The notes beneath the pieces are model-generated. The model worked only from the letters and a program-made list of their open reading frames with translations, did not search any database and was not told the origin of the DNA. A DNA stretch of 64,000 nucleotides, taken from Diaporthe sp. PMI_573. Its lineage: Eukaryota; Ascomycota; Sordariomycetes; Diaporthales; Diaporthaceae. The stretch spans positions 168,436 through 232,435 of the forward strand of contig JAJTUP010000093.1 in assembly GCA_021399435.1 (NCBI GenBank), given 5' to 3'. Both the position numbers and the translations under genes were made by a program. Shown piece after piece: positions 52,547 through 61,829 of the stretch (positions within the stretch are counted from its first letter, which is position 1; every line of letters starts with the position of its first letter).

Positions 52547-55531
52547 CTAGCTGAGGCGTTCCACGTACGCCTCCACCCTGATCTTTAACGTATTTGTTGA
52601 GATCAGCTTTTCCAATGCTCCATTTGGTGCCTTCTTCGTACAAGCATCAGCTGGGTTGTCCTTCCCATCGATCCACCGTACTTCAGAAATTTCTTTCTTT
52701 TCGTACGCTTCCCTCAGTGACATGATGTCAATCATCAGTCTCTTCTCATCTGTCGTGCCCAGCCTAACTAGACAGTCGTACAATGATCTTGAATCTGTAC
52801 AGATAACGACTGGAATTCTTGGCATTTCCAGACAGGTCATAATCTGGTTGAGTGTCGTACTAAGTGCCATGCCACTGTCAAATCCAGTCATCATCCCATA
52901 CAGCTCACTCGCCAGTACGCTTCGAGTCACTCTTTTGCACTTAGTTGAGCTCCAATGGATGATGTTTCCACAGATTTCAAAGTCCTCTCTCGTACGGCCA
53001 GCTTCCATTGCCAGTACAATAATAAATCCTAGCTGTGAGCTAAGATCCATGTTGTTGGCAAAAGACCCGTCTGTAAAAACATAGAGCTTCGCACGTTCAA
53101 GGTCCAGTGGTACAAATGTTATTCCTCTTTCAGGATTTTCCATTTGCCACTTGATTCGTACGTTGAGTGCCTCTATATCTTTCTTCTCGGGATCCTTGAT
53201 TTGTGCGGCCACTGATAGGTCGTACGCTGCTTCCGGTTGACATATTGAAGCAACATATGCACCCCTCGCACGTTGTGCGACGTACTGTTGGGGTCTATCT
53301 TCTGCTTCTGGATCGATTAGGCGAAGGTTTGCGATTTGTCCCTTCTGTACGAAGGTAATATTGTCCTCATCAAGTTCAATCCTTCCTCCATTGAATTCAA
53401 TTGGCTGTTGTGGTCCCAGCATTTGCTTGTCCTTTGCACGGAACTTCTTCTTCTCCAATTCCTTTTCTTCCCTCCCAGAGAATAGGGGGGTTGCAAACCC
53501 AAATGTATCGTCTGTCTGCATTCCAACCAACCCAAATTCGTGCGGCCCATTTGTAGTAAACAGCAGACATGGGTCGTACGTGGAAACCTTCATTTCCAGG
53601 GCTTCAGTGTGGTGTGAGTGGTATGTTTTGTACCAGTGTAGGCCTGACTCTGCTAGCCCGTACAATGGCTTCTGGATCAGAAGAATTGTCCCTGGTGGAT
53701 ACCTGTCGTGCAATTCGGCTGGCAATTCTGCCAAGATAGTGCGCGTGAGTGGGTCGCGCGATTGTGTATAGGCTTGGGTAATGTCCCTCAATTCCCCTTG
53801 GCAGTTGAATTGTTGTACGAGGGTCGGTCCCAGTGCAAGGATTAGCCCTTGGCTCATCCTCTGGATTGTTGGGGCTTGGGTTAGAATTGCTTCCTTCTCT
53901 GAATCCCCATACCCTTGTACGACCAGCCTAGACTTTTCTATCGGCTTAGTCGACCTGTTCTTTACCTCTCGTACCATCCTTGTCTTGAAAATCCGGAGCC
54001 CACTATGTCGTCTTGCATCGTACCGAATGAATTGGAAGACATCCTCACTGGCTAGTGCGTCTATTTCCAGTGCATCAGACTCTTCGAACGGTCTTCCAGG
54101 AGTAGTGATGACGTTGTCTTGGCGAAGTTTGACTGCCAAATCGTACGAGTCCTTCTCCTTCTGGGTGAGAAAAATACCCGGCAACCACTGCATGTACGTA
54201 ACAAATGTTGGTCGTACAGCAGCCCTGCGGGGGCGTCCTCTTCTCCTTGGTTGAATGGCTTGTACGGTAGCCTTCCTTGGTCGTCCCCTTTTCCTTGGCT
54301 GGGGTTGTTCTCGTACAATAGGCTGAGGGGTATCTAATTCGTCTTGGGGTATGGCTTCTACCGTACGGTAATATGGCTTGACATGTGTTGCCCGTATTTG
54401 AATTGGTCCATTTGTCGTACCCACTGTGATTGTATGTCCCTCGATACTGTCGACTTTGTACGGTCCTTTCCACCCCTTATTTTCTCTCCAGATCAGGACG
54501 TCGCTCTGAATTGGTAGAGATAGGGTAGATTGGAGGTCCGGGCCATTTCTGGTGTTGATCGCACGGTTGACTTCCACCTCGGCTCGGATCGTACGTAACA
54601 TCTTCATTGCTTTCTGAACTGCTAATGCTCGTCGTGCAATATCTGGTGAGGGTGGCGAGTCTTGTGATATCCGTGGGTATGCTCCAAAAACTAGGAGTGT
54701 TGGTACGATGCCATTTGGTCCCGCAGTATCGTTCAGTGCCTTCACGGCCATCTGTAGGAGTGTTTCGTCGTCCGTACAGTAGCCAATCTCAGCCTTCAGA
54801 ATCTCAAAAGCTCTTCTCAGGGGGCCGTGCGAGCGTTCAACCTTGCCCAAAGCCCAGTGTGCTTCTATGGGCATCTCTTCGCACGTAATTCCCATGATCT
54901 TTGCATTGTTCCGGAATTCCTCTGAAGCAAAGTTGGTTCCTGGGTCATGTACGATGTGGTCTGGAGGACCAATATATGTGTAGATCCAGCACTTGCAGAG
55001 TGCATTCCAGGTGTCTCGTGCGGAAAGAGAGTTGAGAAATGTGGCTGCTTGAAAGCTTGTGTCTGAGTCGATTACATGAAGTACATTCCTTTCGCCTAGG
55101 TGTACGACGTCAATAACCACTTCGTAGTTAAAGTGGCTTTCGTCTTTGATTGAGAACTTGAATCTCCTTGGTGATGGATCGTGCAGTTGGCAGAAGTGGC
55201 AGAACTTCTGAATCTTCTCCAGGATTGCCTCTTCAACATCATCGTGCCCTGCATTCCTCAATAGCTTGTATAGCCTGTCCGTACGAGGGTGCCCAAATCG
55301 TCTGTGGAGTCTCCTAAGCTGTGGCTCTGTGAGGAATACCCCAGCCTCCGTACGGCTTGTGTTAAAGAATGCATGTCCCCATTTCCTAACTACCGGAATT
55401 GTCGTATCCCCTTGTACGATGACGTCTGATAGGTTGTTGAAGTAGGCTTTCAGCCTGTCTGCATCGTACAGGGAGAATAGAAAAGGGGTTGATGTGTCTA
55501 GGATATGGTATGTAACACTTCCCAGTTTGGT
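52547..55531 (-). CDS. pol: Copia pol: integrase, reverse transcriptase, RNase H
   Basis: An open frame of 994 codons from a TAA at 55532-55534 down to TAG at 52547; it is part of a polyprotein, so no own start is needed. In order: GAG-pre-integrase block (LRRLHRRFGHPRTDRLYKLL); integrase zinc motif ending FCHFCQLHDPS; integrase core with Asp in VVIDVVHL, Asp in VHDPGTNFAS and Glu in ALGKVERSHG; a basic linker with two AT-hook-like motifs (RKRGRPRKA and PRRRGRPRRA, near 54,217-54,305); reverse transcriptase with LIQKPLYGLAESGLHWYK and catalytic QTDDTFGF (QTDD in place of YVDD/YADD); RNase H with VFTDGSFAN, SELYGM, ICTDSRSLYD and WIDGKDNPADA. All catalytic acids are present. Upstream frames for protease and the end of gag are shifted, so this copy may not make a complete polyprotein. 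Confidence 0.88.
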   Translation of the reverse strand, partial: TKLGSVTYHILDTSTPFLFSLYDADRLKAYFNNLSDVIVQGDTTIPVVRKWGHAFFNTSRTEAGVFLTEPQLRRLHRRFGHPRTDRLYKLLRNAGHDDVEEAILEKIQKFCHFCQLHDPSPRRFKFSIKDESHFNYEVVIDVVHLGERNVLHVIDSDTSFQAATFLNSLSARDTWNALCKCWIYTYIGPPDHIVHDPGTNFASEEFRNNAKIMGITCEEMPIEAHWALGKVERSHGPLRRAFEILKAEIGYCTDDETLLQMAVKALNDTAGPNGIVPTLLVFGAYPRISQDSPPSPDIARRALAVQKAMKMLRTIRAEVEVNRAINTRNGPDLQSTLSLPIQSDVLIWRENKGWKGPYKVDSIEGHTITVGTTNGPIQIRATHVKPYYRTVEAIPQDELDTPQPIVREQPQPRKRGRPRKATVQAIQPRRRGRPRRAAVRPTFVTYMQWLPGIFLTQKEKDSYDLAVKLRQDNVITTPGRPFEESDALEIDALASEDVFQFIRYDARRHSGLRIFKTRMVREVKNRSTKPIEKSRLVVQGYGDSEKEAILTQAPTIQRMSQGLILALGPTLVQQFNCQGELRDITQAYTQSRDPLTRTILAELPAELHDRYPPGTILLIQKPLYGLAESGLHWYKTYHSHHTEALEMKVSTYDPCLLFTTNGPHEFGLVGMQTDDTFGFATPLFSGREEKELEKKKFRAKDKQMLGPQQPIEFNGGRIELDEDNITFVQKGQIANLRLIDPEAEDRPQQYVAQRARGAYVASICQPEAAYDLSVAAQIKDPEKKDIEALNVRIKWQMENPERGITFVPLDLERAKLYVFTDGSFANNMDLSSQLGFIIVLAMEAGRTREDFEICGNIIHWSSTKCKRVTRSVLASELYGMMTGFDSGMALSTTLNQIMTCLEMPRIPVVICTDSRSLYDCLVRLGTTDEKRLMIDIMSLREAYEKKEISEVRWIDGKDNPADACTKKAPNGALEKLISTNTLKIRVEAYVERLS

Positions 55532-55534
55532 TTA

Positions 55535-56340
55535 CAACCTTGATCGTACCAACCGCTGAGATAGCGTCACTATCACCAAATTGTGACTTGGCTGTGTCTG
55601 CACCCCATTTGATCTTCGTACCTGGGTTTTCTCGTACGTAGGCTAATGCTTGTAGCATCCCCACTGTAGAGAACTTGGGCGGCTCCTGTGTCCCAGAGCT
55701 CTCCCTGATACTTCGTACTATATGGGTCATGCAGTACGAATTGGCTTGCCTCAGTCACTTTTGGGGCTGTGTAGATGTCCCTCCCCAGTCGTGCGGTGGT
55801 TGAATGCAAAATCTACTAGATTCTGTTGGGGGATAGCCTCGTTGTCTGTATCCCACGGATCGAATAGTGAACCTTCCACTTCGCACAGTGGATCCTCTCC
55901 TTCGTACTCAAGCAAGTAGGTAGCAAACTTCTCCTCTTCCAGGATAGGTTCTTGCTTGAAGTCTTCGCACGCCTGGAGGTATTGTTTTCGTGCGTCTATC
56001 CTTTCCTTGTCTGTATGGTTTGTAGACCAACACCCATCTTCTTGCATACAAGCATTTCATTGTCTTAGCTGTTGTACGGTATGGTTTGAAGGGTTGTTGT
56101 TGTCTTGGTCTGAAGGAAATTCGCGCTGAGGAATGGTGGTTGTTTTGGCCGAAAAAGGGGTTGTGGTGAAGATTGGTGATTGTACGAAGTCCTCTGGCGG
56201 TCCTTGAAGTTTGAGCTGTACCTCCTGTCCACAAAATGATTCCAGCCTTCTTCGTGCGACATGAATTTGTTGGATAGAGTCTCTTTCCATAGCTACTTGC
56301 AGAGCTGCACGAAGGTCTGCAAATAGGGGCCTCGCACGTA
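55535..56340 (-). pseudogene. Gag zinc knuckle and aspartic protease region with frame breaks
   Basis: In shifted registers I read the end of gag with a knuckle NACMQEDGCWSTNHTDKER, then the protease with LWDTGAAQ (active-site DTG) and KFSTVGMLQALAYVR. Register changes are needed near 56,340, near 55,800, near 55,676 (an extra C in GCCGCCCAAG) and near 55,532 (an extra A in GTAAACC), and TGA interrupts at 56,057-56,059. Most breaks lie at short homopolymers, so assembly error and true decay are both possible. Confidence 0.75.
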
Positions 56341-57533
56341 GGCTTCTGGTTGATCATGGCTGGTTCCAATTCTGGTACTGCGCGGCATGCTCTGACCACT
56401 GTCGTACGGAGTGCTATTTCACCCTGATATCCCTCTCCTAGAGCTCTTTGTACGAGCTGTAGTTTGTCTAAGAGGGTTTCCAAGACCTCCGGTAAGGTCT
56501 TGTCTGGGTTTTCTTTCCTTACTCGCACAAATGACAAGGTTGTCCAGTCTGCCCAGTACTGGCTGTGGTTCATTGTTGTGTTGAAGTGTGTGTCCATGAG
56601 GTTATATACTTCGTCCCACCTCTTGTCTGGTCCAATGTGGTATATATAGAAGTCTTCTGCGCGACCAGAGAGGATGTCTGGAAAGACTGCATGGTATTGA
56701 TCTTCAGTGATTTGCAGTCGTCTGCAATAACCAATAAAGATCCGTACCTTATCGTACAATAGGTCGTAGGGCTTGCCGGTATAGTTCCTGTCTTTTCTCC
56801 ACCCCTTCTGGAAGGTAGATACTTGTTGAGGGTCTATCGGCCCGTTGTCGACGATTCGAGTTGGAGGTAGGTCGTACGGTGCATTATCCATATAGACTGA
56901 ATGTGCTGTGAGCGCCGTACCATGTTGTTGTGGAAAATTGCCCACCTCTTGCATGTATCTTGTTCCCGGGGGTGTTTGTCGCGCGGCTTGTGTTTCAACG
57001 GTAGGTGCTCGAAGATTCCGTGATGTCTCGTGCGACTGCATTTGGGGCGGTGGCTCAATTGTCTGTCGTACATGGGCTGGTTCTGGCGCTTGTAGTGGGT
57101 AGTCTTCTGCTGCCTTCTCGGCTTCGATGAGTCGTAGAATCCGACTAGTATAGGGACCCCTTGATGTTGGGATTCCTCTTGCCTCGATGATATTCAGGAG
57201 TACTTTCTTGAACGTACGGTCCACTTTGTTGAATTGGTAGGAAGTCCACCCTTCAAAGTCGTTAACCAGAGACCCTAGTATGTTGGCCTTGCTTAGGTCT
57301 AGATGAATAATATCCATCATGACCCGTGCGAAGTATGTATTGATCTGGGTGTCGTTCGGTGGGGCATCTAGGTCGATATCTAGGTCCCAGTACCTTGGAT
57401 TTGTCGTGCTTCGCCATACTTTCAGTGGTATTGTGCTTCCCTCGCTCATCTCTTCGTACGTCACTTGGTTTCGGCTACTTGAGCTTGCCGCTGTGGCCGA
57501 AGCTGATGGTTCTGGTATATTGGAGGATGACAT
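56340..57533 (-). CDS. gag: Copia gag (capsid part)
   Basis: From the ATG at 57,533 (SSSNIPEPSAS) the frame encodes a gag-like protein with a Ser/Ala-rich start and a helical capsid-like region (FQKGWRKDRNYTGKPYDLLY, then FPDILSGRAEDFYIYHI and FNTTMNHSQYWADW), characteristic of fungal copia gag. The frame runs on in this register to 55,908, but similarity ends near 56,340, where the zinc-knuckle half continues in another register. The same frame is also open upstream, from 57,875 to a TAG at 57,603. No catalytic activity; it would form the virus-like particle that packages element RNA. Confidence 0.7.
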
Positions 57534-57882
57534 CTTGTGTGGTGTTCTCGGGTTGTCTACAAGGTGTCCTCTTTGTCGTGCATTGGCGCACACTGCTTCT
57601 TCCTAGTCGTACAAGGTCTTGGCTGCAGATATATTCCGTCTGGCGTTCAATATAGCAGTCTTGATTCGTGCGATTTCGAGAAGATTTCGTCTTCCAGGGG
57701 TGTTCTCTTCCTTCCTGACTGGCGGGGAGGTCGAGATAGCCTCTGGGCTCTTAGCACGAGCGTACGATTCTAGTTGCCTCTGCGTCCCGTCTGGCGTTCT
57801 GCAGCTGCAACCATGGAGTCGTACCGGTACTCGTCTCTTCACTCTTGCTAATCTGTGATCGCACCAAGCAATCACTGATCAG

Positions 57883-58090
57883 TGTTGAATGGCCTTTGCC
57901 ATATGGCGTAATGTACGTACGTACGTGTCTGTGCAATTGATTCTGAATTCGTTGATGTCTGTGTAAACTATGAAACAAGCGGGGAACTTCGCGCGCAGAC
58001 CTAAGAGGTCTGCATGCACTCCCTTGCCTGCTTAGTCATCCTCCCTAGCCAATATGGCTATGTGCGATCAGCCTCAGTGCTATTCCAACA
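57883..58090 (-). repeat. LTR of the copia element (5' LTR in element orientation)
   Basis: Second 208-bp copy with no difference seen by eye. Read on the minus strand it begins TGTTGGAATAG and would carry the gag-pol promoter. No convincing primer-binding site was identified next to it. Confidence 0.95.
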
Positions 58091-58561
58091 AATACTATAA
58101 AATACTAAAATTAAAACATAGATTAAAATTAATAAATATAATAAAGAATATAAAGTAAAATAAATTATTAACTTATAATATTAAAAAATAATAGAATACT
58201 TTATTAAATAGAAAAATTACAACCTTAGTAAGAATATATAGAAACTAATTAAAAATCTTACTAGTTATAAATAGATTTTTTAATAATACTAAGCCTAAAA
58301 CTTAACTAACCAAAAGACAAAAATATATCTATACTCTAGAAGACTTAAACTACTAGAAATTAAACCTAAGTCTCTAATTTTAATTATTAGAATTTAACTA
58401 CTAAACTATAAAATTTTATACCCTTAATAGTATATAATATACTAATAAGACAAACCTTTTCTTCCTTATAAGTATAAAGCGTAGAAGTACTATTTATTTA
58501 AAACCTACTAGAGAGATTAAATATAACCTAAAAGCAAAAAGAGAATAATTTACTTAACTAA
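58091..58561. mobile_element. AT-rich RIP-like matrix right of the copia element
   Basis: Extremely AT-rich, with stops in all frames. It is the right-hand flank of the copia insertion. No feature is recognised. Confidence 0.5.
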
Positions 58562-58885
58562 TGTTACGGGGTACAGTGTTTCACATAGCTAGTACAATGA
58601 ATTTCTTTCTTAGCCATCCATACTAAAGTACTAGACATACTTCTATCCCTCTCAAGGGCCGAAGCAACAATTAAACTCATTCTTCTATTATTATTTTAAT
58701 AACCTATGACATTGTCTAATCAGAACCCAAACACTACTTTTATTACTTCGTAGCCCTTCCAGCCCTTTTTCATTATCTCTTCTTCTTCACATTAGAGCCC
58801 TCTAGCAGTTTCCTCTCTCTCGCTCAGAGGGGCCAGCAGAACACACACCTATGCTTAGCTTGGTATCCACGTTTTTACTAGTGAT
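58562..58885 (+). repeat. LTR-like repeat (5' LTR of the gypsy relic)
   Basis: Starts TGTTACGGGG and is alignable with the minus strand of 44,277-44,606. Blocks in common include CTCTCAAGGGCC and CCCTTTTTCATTATCTCTTC. The exact 3' boundary is not visible. Confidence 0.6.
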
Positions 58886-61580
58886 CTAGCCCAGGCTAAG
58901 CTAACTACGTAACCTTTAAAGACTAAGGAGAGAGCTCACAACTATCGACTTAGTCTAAAGCTTGCCTGTTCTTCATAATCATGTATAGAATTATCTCACC
59001 TACGCCTAATCAGAACTACCAAGGGAACACCTCGCTAGGAAGAGAGTTATATAACCAAACCAAAGACAAGAGAAGTATAACTAAAGCATATAGGAAGAAC
59101 CCTGCTTTCAAACCTACTCTCTTACCAAGGTTCTAAAGGGTACCCTCTTGACTAAGCTTCACGCCTAAGGCATAAACATTAGCTATTATGCCAGGGATTA
59201 TTTCACAGTAATAGCTAAAGCCCTGGTAGAGTAATACATTTACTTATGAAATGCTTAGTTAAGGAGGGGATCAGACTTTTATAGGATTTATCAAGCTCAG
59301 ATCAGAGGAGAACGGCCCTTAATCTGATTCCATAGTTACTTTAGTAACTAAAGTCTAGTTAGAAAGTAGCGCCATCACGACAATTACCCCCATAATCCAT
59401 CGCGACAAGGTTCGTAGCAAGGTACTTTCAGGTATAAGTACAAAGCCCAAGGAGTATATATAGAGGCAAGGCCAAGGTATTATAGCTTTTAATCAGAGCT
59501 AATAGGAGACTTTAAGGAGAGACTATGTATACTAGGAAGAAGAAAAGCACTTTAAAAAGGTATGATGTTTTAAGTATTATTACTATACTAAGTACTAACC
59601 TAAGAATATTCAACTCTCTAGATAATATATAAACTCTCTTAATAATAAGCCTATAGCTCTAATTACTTTTCTAATAATATCTAGTACTAGAATATCCATG
59701 GTAGCTAGCCCTACTAAAGACGCTACTTCTACCAGAATACTAGGCTTCCTAACTATATTATCTAAAGGCTCAAGCCTACCACGTCTACCTTTACTCACTC
59801 CAAGCTCTACCTACTAGCAAGTAATTACTAGTCCTTAATTCCTCCTGATTACTAAAGGACTAGAAAGGAGTATGGAAGAGACTAGTTACTAAAGAAACCT
59901 AAGCCTAAGGGTAAAGGATTTCCTAGCGAAACCTCTTCACCTTCTACCTAGGACCCTCCTACTTAGCCACGACAACCCCTTTTAGCTAAGCCTAACACTA
60001 TAGGCTAATACCTATTTAGTCTATTTCTCCTATAGTACCATGATACTACCCTAGATAGTACTACTTATATTATATAACCTTAATATACTAAGGTTTGATG
60101 GAATAAATATATTATTAAGTTAATATTTACCTTAGAGGATATTTTCTACTATTTTTTATCTAATGACTAGATCCTTTCCTTGTTAAAACAATACTATACT
60201 AGCTCTGATCTAGTCTATTTAATTAAGAAGGTTACTACTAGACTAAGTACCTAGGCTTTATAGAGTTAGGAACTCTTAGCCTACTTAAAACCAATAATAC
60301 TTCCTCTCAAGTAGATCTAGGCTTGGTAATAGAAGCAATCCTCCGCTAGAATCCCTTAGATAACCTTGAGGAATGAAAATAGAGGATTACTAACTACAAC
60401 TAAGTACTAATTAAAGCTAGAGAGACGTCTAATTAGGGAAGCAGGACCTTCTATAAGACGCTTCCATCCTAGATCAAGAAGTAGCTTCTTTCTAGACTAA
60501 CCTATAAGGAGAAGGTTAAAGACATACCCTAGATAAAATTTAAGGATAGGCTTCTATCTATCCTTAATAGAGAACTAGAGTACTCTAAGCAGGACTATTA
60601 CCTAGCTATAAAAGGACTTCCTAATCATTCCTAGACAAACCTATAAAATTAATAGAATCAACAGTATATAGAAAAGTAACGAAGTAATGATCTAAGATAC
60701 TCAAACCTACCAATATATATCTAGAACCTATTAGACCTAATTAGTATAGAAATCAGGGTAACAATTCTTTTAAATAAAGGATAAACAACCTTATAAATAA
60801 ATTTACTAACTTAAAAATCAAGTAGCTAAGAATATAAGAGGAAAAGGAGATTAATAAATAACTTAGACATCATACTAAAGCAACCTCTTATAATAGACAA
60901 TAAACTAAACTTAGACTAACTAGAACAAGTATAATAGGGTCTATTCAAAGACCTAGTAGCTAGGAAATCTACTCCCTAGCCTTAAGTAATAATAATAACA
61001 ATACTTATAGTATTTCTACTATTTAGCTAAAGAAGGATAGTTCTCCATATATATACTACGGCTATATAAGAAAGAAGACACAGCTTATAAGTATAATAAG
61101 ATTAATAAGCTTATTACTAATAAGCTCTTCTATATAGAAAAGTACAAGGGTTCTTTAATAATCCTTAGTACTATTATAAATACTTAAACAAGTATTCTAA
61201 ATTTCTAGACCCTATTAGTATTTAACTCTATTATAATTAAAAAGGAATTAGGATTAAGAAGTATACCAGAGGCTAACTAGAGTTTCTATCATAGAAAGGT
61301 AAAACCAACTTACTATACATCCTTTAATACTAAAAACTCGTTAAGGCAAACCTATCATTTAGAGGTAACCCAGCCTTAGGAGAGGTTAAACTAGTCTAGA
61401 ATCCTGAAACTACTAGGAAAACCACTAGTAATTAGATCCATATTAATAACCTTAGACCCATCTCTCTATACCATTACTATAAACAAAGAGTAGATTTATT
61501 TAAAAGATCTACAAACCTTTATTAATACTATAAAAAAAAAATAAGTAATAGAGGACAGTATAGATCAGGACGACAAGGTA

Positions 61581-61829
61581 ATGTACGAAGCTATACTAGA
61601 TACCCCTCACCCTAAAACACACGTCTACTTTAAAAACGATTTACCAAGTCCAAGTAGTCTAAGCAAAAAGAAACTAGATAACTCAGAAAGCCACGTAGCA
61701 AAAGAATTTACTAGGTACATAGAACATGATCAAGTTAGTACAGCAGCAGGGGCGGTAGTAGAAAAACCAACCCATGCTAAGCTAAAAAAACAACTAGCAG
61801 AAACCTTACCTCTAGAAGAAGTAGTAATA
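61581..61829 (+). other. Less degraded island within the gypsy relic
   Basis: An 83-codon open frame with ordinary CpA content inside a RIP-like region (KTHVYFKNDLPSPSSLSKKK, then EKPTHAKLKKQLAETLP). It lies between the expected gag-protease and RT of the relic, so it could be the protease/RT linker of the polyprotein. Function is not assigned. Confidence 0.4.

Larger units (their letters stand above)
50591..58090 (-). mobile_element. Ty1/copia-type LTR retrotransposon with an extra antisense gene
   Basis: Length 7500 bp, bounded by two 208-bp LTRs that read identical. The gag and pol frames are on the minus strand, and pol has the order integrase, reverse transcriptase, RNase H, which defines Ty1/copia. 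Between the pol stop (52,547) and the LTR at 50,591-50,798 lies 1.75 kb with a separate plus-strand spliced gene (51,351-51,778) and minisatellites. CGTACG/CGTGCG/CGCACG hexamers are strongly over-represented over the entire element. Flanking 5-mers are AAAAC and AATAC, an imperfect duplication. Coding frames between gag and pol are disrupted at about five places. The element is not RIP-mutated. Confidence 0.92.

Noticed and set aside
44607..58561. One large composite transposon bounded by the inverted LTR-like repeats
   Set aside because: The repeats begin at the inner edges and extend outward, no matching target duplication was seen, and the enclosed DNA is explained by separate nested insertions.
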